A stretch of 64,000 bases of DNA, taken from Siphonodentalium dalli (lineage: Eukaryota > Mollusca > Scaphopoda > Gadilida > Siphonodentaliidae). A model generated the notes under the pieces. That model was not told where the DNA came from, did no database searches, and was given only the letters and a program-made list of their open reading frames with translations. The stretch's first letter is position 1; every line of letters starts with the position of its first letter. Shown here in pieces: positions 58,578-64,000 of the stretch. The stretch lies in NCBI GenBank assembly GCA_032622095.1, contig CP136068.1, forward strand, positions 156,823,151 to 156,887,150, written 5' to 3'. A program made the position numbers and the translations under genes.

Positions 58578-58952
58578 TTACTTGCTGCTCTGAGATTTCT
58601 TGGGGAGGAGGACAGCCTGGATGTTTGGCAGAACACCACCCTGGGCGATGGTCACACCAGACAACAGTTTGTTCAACTCTTCGTCGTTCCTGATGGCGAG
58701 CTGGAGATGTCTTGGTATGATTCTGCTTTTCTTGTTGTCACGAGCAGCATTTCCTGCCAACTCGAGGACCTCAGCTGCGAGGTATTCGAGAACTGCAGCC
58801 AAGTAGACTGGAGCTCCGGCACCGACACGCTCAGCATAGTTGCCTTTTCTCAGAAGACGATGGATTCTTCCGACGGGAAACTGGAGTCCAGCCCTTGATG
58901 ATCGGGACTTTGCCTTTCCCTTTACTTTGCCACCTTTACCACGTCCAGACAT
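58578..58952 (-). CDS. H2A: Histone H2A, copy 1
   Basis: The 124-residue canonical H2A begins [19 protein letters not shown], has [19 protein letters not shown] and the acidic-patch region (NDEELNKLL), and ends [10 protein letters not shown]. The [17 protein letters not shown] stretch and the [15 protein letters not shown] tail are, from recall, typical of molluscan H2A. The serine-rich end is short and is not the SQ(E/D) tail of H2A.X, although SQ is present. It is intronless and divergent from the H2B of the next unit across 284 bp. Confidence 0.97.
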   Translation of the reverse strand: MSGRGKGGKVKGKAKSRSSRAGLQFPVGRIHRLLRKGNYAERVGAGAPVYLAAVLEYLAAEVLELAGNAARDNKKSRIIPRHLQLAIRNDEELNKLLSGVTIAQGGVLPNIQAVLLPKKSQSSK

Positions 58953-59236
58953 GATTTTTTTTTTGGTTGGTATTTTCCGAAAAGACGGAAAATAGAGTAA
59001 TGATAAAATTTGAGAGAGAGAGATTCCTATTTAAACCAAAGTACGGATCGACCTAGTTATTTACACGTTTTCACCGAAGTCCGCGCGAGAGGGCGGTAAA
59101 CTGCTTTGTTGTGTGTGTAATTGGGTTAGACTGCACTGCGATCCGCGCGGGTCTCTTATAAAGGAAATTTTTCAAACGGTTTTTTATTCATTTTCTGTTC
59201 ATCGAATCTCTCGATCGCACTTAGAAAAACTTAATC
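58953..59236. promoter_or_regulatory. Divergent H2A-H2B promoter region, 284 bp
   Basis: It contains an H2A-side TATA-like tttaaata (minus strand, about 59028-59035), an H2B TATA at 59157-59163, CpG-rich ccgcgcg and gggcgg motifs, an attgggtta element, and an attttccg/cggaaaat inverted repeat at 58972-58993 in the H2A leader. One region probably drives both genes at S phase, matching the 1:1 H2A:H2B need. Confidence 0.7.
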
Positions 59237-59608
59237 ATGCCACCCAAAGCAGGAAGCAAAGGAGCCAAAAAGGCCACCAAGACCCAGAAGGCGTCAACGA
59301 CCGGCACCAAGAAGAGGCACCGAAAAAGGAAGGAATCCTACGGAATCTACATCTACAAAGTCTTGAAACAGGTGCACCCAGACACCGGTGTCAGCAGCAA
59401 AGCCATGTCCATCATGAACAGCTTTGTCAACGACATCTTCGAGAGGATCGCAGCTGAGGCCTCCCGATTGGCTCACTACAACAAACGATCCACCATCACC
59501 TCCCGAGAGGTCCAGACCGCCGTCAGACTTCTTCTCCCAGGTGAATTGGCCAAGCACGCCGTCTCTGAGGGTACCAAGGCCGTCACCAAGTACACCAGCA
59601 GCAAGTAA
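59237..59608 (+). CDS. H2B: Histone H2B, copy 2
   Basis: The protein is identical to copy 1, 4,003 bp upstream. Unlike copy 1 it has the full divergent promoter shared with the H2A at 58578-58952. The TATA box is at 59157 and the stem-loop at 59638-59653. Confidence 0.97.
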   Translation: MPPKAGSKGAKKATKTQKASTTGTKKRHRKRKESYGIYIYKVLKQVHPDTGVSSKAMSIMNSFVNDIFERIAAEASRLAHYNKRSTITSREVQTAVRLLLPGELAKHAVSEGTKAVTKYTSSK

Positions 59609-59637
59609 ACTGTTCACTTACAGCTTTACACACAAAC

Positions 59638-59653
59638 GGCCCTTTTCAGGGCC
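59638..59653 (+). terminator. Histone mRNA 3' stem-loop, H2B copy 2
   Basis: The hairpin ggcccttttcagggcc lies 29 nt after the stop. Confidence 0.93.
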
Positions 59654-60148
59654 ACCCAAATTTTCCAAAAAGATAAACTATTAGAATTGCTAAACTATTC
59701 GAATCACTGTGGGTTAGGGAAATGAGGAATTAACGAATAAACATGCAAAGAAAAGAAAGAAAAGGAACTGAATAAATATATAAGCAAATATCCCAAATAA
59801 AGTGCACATAGCATTTATTGGGAACAATTATATAACGTACATGTCCCCGTATAGGTGTATAGAAATGTATGCAAGAAATCACGAGAATGAGCTTGTTTAA
59901 ATATTTATTCCAAGTATGTGGGTGGTGGCACAATGATTAGTTGTGAAATGTATGTAGCCTAATTCACTGGCAATGTTTTACAGCATTTGTTTTTGGAATA
60001 AAAATGTGAACCTGACCTGATGTAACAAGTGATTCAAAATTAGGTCACATTTCCATACACATTTTAGTTTAACTATGCACTTTATCTATATACTAGCTTG
60101 AAACTAACACGGTGCAGGTGTTCGGGGGAAAAAATAAAATAATGAACT

Positions 60149-60179
<31 letters not shown>

Positions 60180-60277
60180 GCCTTTCATGCATATACTAAA
60201 ATGATACTAACATGGCGTATTTTGTTTTATTTTTGATGTACAGCAATTTTTAAAGTATTTCTTTAAAATAATTTGGT

Positions 60278-60293
60278 GGCCCTGAAAAGGGCC
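60278..60293 (-). terminator. Histone mRNA 3' stem-loop, H4 copy 2
   Basis: The same hairpin lies on the minus strand downstream of H4. Confidence 0.92.
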
Positions 60294-60328
60294 GTTTGTT
60301 TGAAGCTGTGCTTCGGTCTTTCGGGTGT

Positions 60329-60721
<393 letters not shown>

Positions 60722-60781
60722 CTATTTCAAGACGCCTGTTTTTGGCTGAATTCTAATCACTGACCTGGTTTCTCTTTGCAG

Positions 60782-60859
60782 CTCTATGACGTGCATGATA
60801 TGAACCACCACTGGAGTGTGACAAATAAAAGCGGGAAAGTGGAAGTTGGTAATTTCGAG
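60782..60859 (+). other. Orphan exon-like segment, unit 2
   Basis: The copy of the 78-bp segment at 56779 has the same acceptor, frame and donor. Confidence 0.5.
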
Positions 60860-61406
60860 GTAGGTAAATATGGGCCTATGTATGTATTTATTTTTGTTTC
60901 TTCCTTCGACTAATAATTTACACGTAAAGTTGTTAATGGTTCGTGCCTTCGGTCACTCAACATTGGAACAAGGCAGTTAGCAGCATTTTGTTTCTTTAAA
61001 AGTTCTGTTAAATTGTTATAACGTCAAAACGTCAACACGCCCCTGTGCATAGAGTGACGTCCCGTTGACCAACAGAAAAGACGTACGTCGTGCTGCTGAT
61101 ATGTATTTACCCCAGCTCGGTTTGTTTTTCTTTTTTCTTTCTCTCACGCACATACATATTAGTATGATATTACACAAACATAGGTCACTTCAATGTGAAA
61201 CACCCCGTATGTAGCCTTTAATTTTTATTGTCAGTTTGTGCGCATCACAAAAGAAAGAAAGAAAAGAAGCAAACAATTGAATTTGTTTTTATAGACGATG
61301 TAGATGAAAAGAAAAGAAAAGAAAAGATGAAACAGAGAAAGAGAGCTAGGGAAAAAATGTAAGTTAATGTGCTAAAGGAATAACAATACAAACATTAGTA
61401 AAACTA

Positions 61407-61460
<54 letters not shown>

Positions 61461-61789
61461 AGAGGGGGGGGGGGAGGAGGAATGAAGGAAGAAAGGAATG
61501 AAGAAAGAAAGAAAGAAAGGGAAGAAAGGAATGGAGGAAGGAAGGAAGGAAGGAAGGAAGGAAGGACATGCATAAACTAATAAAAGGCAACATTGTTAAA
61601 ACAACACAAAACAAAAACATAAGTTGTGTCACTGATGCACAGAAACTTAAAGACATATTGTGTACTTTATTGTGTATACTTGTTCAGGTGCGTGAAACCG
61701 ATAAGTTAGTATTCGGGCGCTATGTCAACTAACTGAAGGTATTTAACATTATACTAACATCGCCAACAATCTGAAGCAAATCGACTGTA

Positions 61790-62124
61790 CCACTCCACTC
61801 CACTCCACTCCACCCACACTACTCCGCTCCGCTCCACTCCACTCCACTCCGCTCCGCTCCACTCCACTCCACTCCACTCCACTCACACTACTCCGCTCCG
61901 CTCCACTCCACTCCGCTCCACTCCACTCTACTCCACTCTACTCCACTCCACTCCACTCACACTACTCCGCTCCGCTCCGCTCCGCTCCACTCCACTCCAC
62001 TCCACTCTACTCTACTCCACTCCACTCTACTCCACTCTACTCCACTCCACTCCACTCCACTCTACTCCACTCCACTCTACTCCACTCTACTCCACTCTAC
62101 TCCACTCCACTCCACTCCACTCCA
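61790..62124. repeat. Pentanucleotide array (CCACT/CCGCT/CTACT)n, unit 2
   Basis: It has the same length and variant order as the unit 1 array, as far as can be compared by eye. The polypurine tract at about 61405-61565 likewise repeats. Confidence 0.93.
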
Positions 62125-62446
62125 TAGAAGAAGAAAAAAAAATCGTTTGAACAACACTCAATTGTTTATTATTGTTGATTATTCCCTGGTTCCACCCTAC
62201 CGGGGTGTTTCACATCACTTTAACATGTTGTAAACTGAATAAGAGTAATGCTTGGTTTGCATGAGGAAAAGACACACTTTATTCAATTGTAAATAATTGA
62301 ATAATTATAATTATAAATAAATGGCGACGAAAGTCATAAAATAATCGATTATGTGATTTGGCTTGCAACCCGGAGTCTGTGTTTGGGTTTGGACTCTCTT
62401 AAGTTTAGCACATTGAATCACTTTTCCTGCCTTGCATTTGTTTGCG

Positions 62447-62477
<31 letters not shown>

Positions 62478-62533
62478 TGTTATTATCAAATATAGCAATT
62501 TTGTAATAGTTTCTCTTTTTGGAAAATTTGGGT

Positions 62534-62549
62534 GGCCCTGAAAAGGGCC
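62534..62549 (-). terminator. Histone mRNA 3' stem-loop, H2A copy 2
   Basis: The hairpin lies 31 nt past the H2A stop on the minus strand. Confidence 0.93.
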
Positions 62550-62580
62550 GTTTTGTATTTGAGTTTGAGTAGCAAACTGT

Positions 62581-62955
62581 TTACTTGCTGCTCTGAGATT
62601 TCTTGGGGAGGAGGACAGCCTGGATGTTTGGCAGAACACCACCCTGGGCGATGGTCACACCAGACAACAGTTTGTTCAACTCTTCGTCGTTCCTGATGGC
62701 GAGCTGGAGATGTCTTGGTATGATTCTGCTTTTCTTGTTGTCACGAGCAGCATTTCCTGCCAACTCGAGGACCTCAGCTGCGAGGTATTCGAGAACTGCA
62801 GCCAAGTAGACTGGAGCTCCGGCACCGACACGCTCAGCATAGTTGCCTTTTCTCAGAAGACGATGGATTCTTCCGACGGGAAACTGGAGTCCAGCCCTTG
62901 ATGATCGGGACTTTGCCTTTCCCTTTACTTTGCCACCTTTACCACGTCCAGACAT
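62581..62955 (-). CDS. H2A: Histone H2A, copy 2
   Basis: The protein is identical to copy 1 (124 residues). It diverges from H2B copy 3 across a 284-bp promoter region. Confidence 0.97.
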   Translation of the reverse strand: MSGRGKGGKVKGKAKSRSSRAGLQFPVGRIHRLLRKGNYAERVGAGAPVYLAAVLEYLAAEVLELAGNAARDNKKSRIIPRHLQLAIRNDEELNKLLSGVTIAQGGVLPNIQAVLLPKKSQSSK

Positions 62956-63239
62956 GATTTTTTTTTTGGTTGGTATTTTCCGAAAAGACGGAAAATAGAG
63001 TAATGATAAAATTTGAGAGAGAGAGATTCCTATTTAAACCAAAGTACGGATCGACCTAGTTATTTACACGTTTTCACCGAAGTCCGCGCGAGAGGGCGGT
63101 AAACTGCTTTGTTGTGTGTGTAATTGGGTTAGACTGCACTGCGATCCGCGCGGGTCTCTTATAAAGGAAATTTTTCAAACGGTTTTTTATTCATTTTCTG
63201 TTCATCGAATCTCTCGATCGCACTTAGAAAAACTTAATC
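62956..63239. promoter_or_regulatory. Divergent H2A-H2B promoter region, second copy
   Basis: It has the same elements as 58953-59236, with the H2B TATA at 63160-63166. Confidence 0.7.
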
Positions 63240-63611
63240 ATGCCACCCAAAGCAGGAAGCAAAGGAGCCAAAAAGGCCACCAAGACCCAGAAGGCGTCAA
63301 CGACCGGCACCAAGAAGAGGCACCGAAAAAGGAAGGAATCCTACGGAATCTACATCTACAAAGTCTTGAAACAGGTGCACCCAGACACCGGTGTCAGCAG
63401 CAAAGCCATGTCCATCATGAACAGCTTTGTCAACGACATCTTCGAGAGGATCGCAGCTGAGGCCTCCCGATTGGCTCACTACAACAAACGATCCACCATC
63501 ACCTCCCGAGAGGTCCAGACCGCCGTCAGACTTCTTCTCCCAGGTGAATTGGCCAAGCACGCCGTCTCTGAGGGTACCAAGGCCGTCACCAAGTACACCA
63601 GCAGCAAGTAA
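63240..63611 (+). CDS. H2B: Histone H2B, copy 3
   Basis: The 123-residue protein is identical to copies 1 and 2 and carries the full divergent promoter. Confidence 0.97.
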   Translation: MPPKAGSKGAKKATKTQKASTTGTKKRHRKRKESYGIYIYKVLKQVHPDTGVSSKAMSIMNSFVNDIFERIAAEASRLAHYNKRSTITSREVQTAVRLLLPGELAKHAVSEGTKAVTKYTSSK

Positions 63612-63640
63612 ACTGTTCACTTACAGCTTTACACACAAAC

Positions 63641-63656
63641 GGCCCTTTTCAGGGCC
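63641..63656 (+). terminator. Histone mRNA 3' stem-loop, H2B copy 3
   Basis: Hairpin ggcccttttcagggcc lies 29 nt after the stop. Confidence 0.93.
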
Positions 63657-64000
63657 ACCCAAATTTTCCAAAAAGATAAACTATTAGAATTGCTAAACTA
63701 TTCGAATCACTGTGGGTTAGGGAAATGAGGAATTAACGAATAAACATGCAAAGAAAAGAAAGAAAAGGAACTGAATAAATATATAAGCAAATATCCCAAA
63801 TAAAGTGCACATAGCATTTATTGGGAACAATTATATAACGTACATGTCCCCGTATAGGTGTATAGAAATGTATGCAAGAAATCACGAGAATGAGCTTGTT
63901 TAAATATTTATTCCAAGTATGTGGGTGGTGGCACAATGATTAGTTGTGAAATGTATGTAGCCTAATTCACTGGCAATGTTTTACAGCATTTGTTTTTGGA

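Larger units (their letters stand above)
63078..64000. repeat. Histone repeat unit 3, partial
   Basis: The unit continues to the window edge with H2B and part of the following spacer. The array therefore extends beyond the window. Confidence 0.93.

Overview
The window is metazoan nuclear DNA. It is AT-rich and intron/repeat-like, with no bacterial gene organisation, and carries non-LTR retrotransposons, many short inverted-repeat transposons and a tandem array of replication-dependent histone genes ending in the animal histone mRNA stem-loop. The H2A and H2B sequences, together with dispersed repeats of the 'gggccataactctg' and 'ccggacaacaaa' type, suggest a lophotrochozoan, most plausibly a mollusc. 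That assignment is inference from recalled family resemblance, not a search.

Layout. 1-7.1 kb: an apparently intact two-ORF LINE (ORF1 of 806 codons, then an endonuclease/reverse transcriptase ORF). 7.1-35 kb: no intact gene. This stretch is a mosaic of nested repeats: a five-copy foldback family (about 8.2, 20.0, 28.7, 29.6 and 32.9 kb), two hAT-type elements with perfect 8-bp target duplications (12.9-13.8 and 20.9-22.3 kb) and a probable third (10.8-12.0 kb), an element whose terminal repeats are themselves palindromes (19.0-19.6 kb), and an inverted-repeat-bounded block of degenerate minisatellite that switches polarity (23.4-26.9 kb). At 33.2-33.6 kb lies a terminal exon of a P2X7-receptor-tail-like zinc domain with one in-frame stop, followed by two hairpins with different arms but the same loop. 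35-55 kb: a frameshifted LINE 3' fragment (35.8-36.5 kb), tandem 122-bp repeats (40.3-40.7 kb), several minisatellites (42, 47.5 and 48 kb), an antisense CR1-like LINE 5' fragment with a 2A-like motif (49.4-49.9 kb), and 65-80 bp hairpin insertions flanked by 9-11 bp direct repeats (35.3 and 50.8 kb).

55.07-64.0 kb: a tandem histone array with an exact 4,003-bp period. Each unit carries H2B (+), H4 (-) and H2A (-). H2A and the next H2B diverge from a shared 284-bp promoter region, while H2B and H4 converge. Every gene ends in the histone stem-loop. No H3 or H1 gene is present in the unit. A 78-bp exon-like segment with good splice signals sits upstream of each H4.

The histone genes supply core histones in S phase. 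Nearly everything else is transposon-derived. The most noteworthy signals are the three-gene histone unit with its embedded orphan exon, the small hairpin elements with target duplications, the shared-loop hairpin pair, and the inverted minisatellite.
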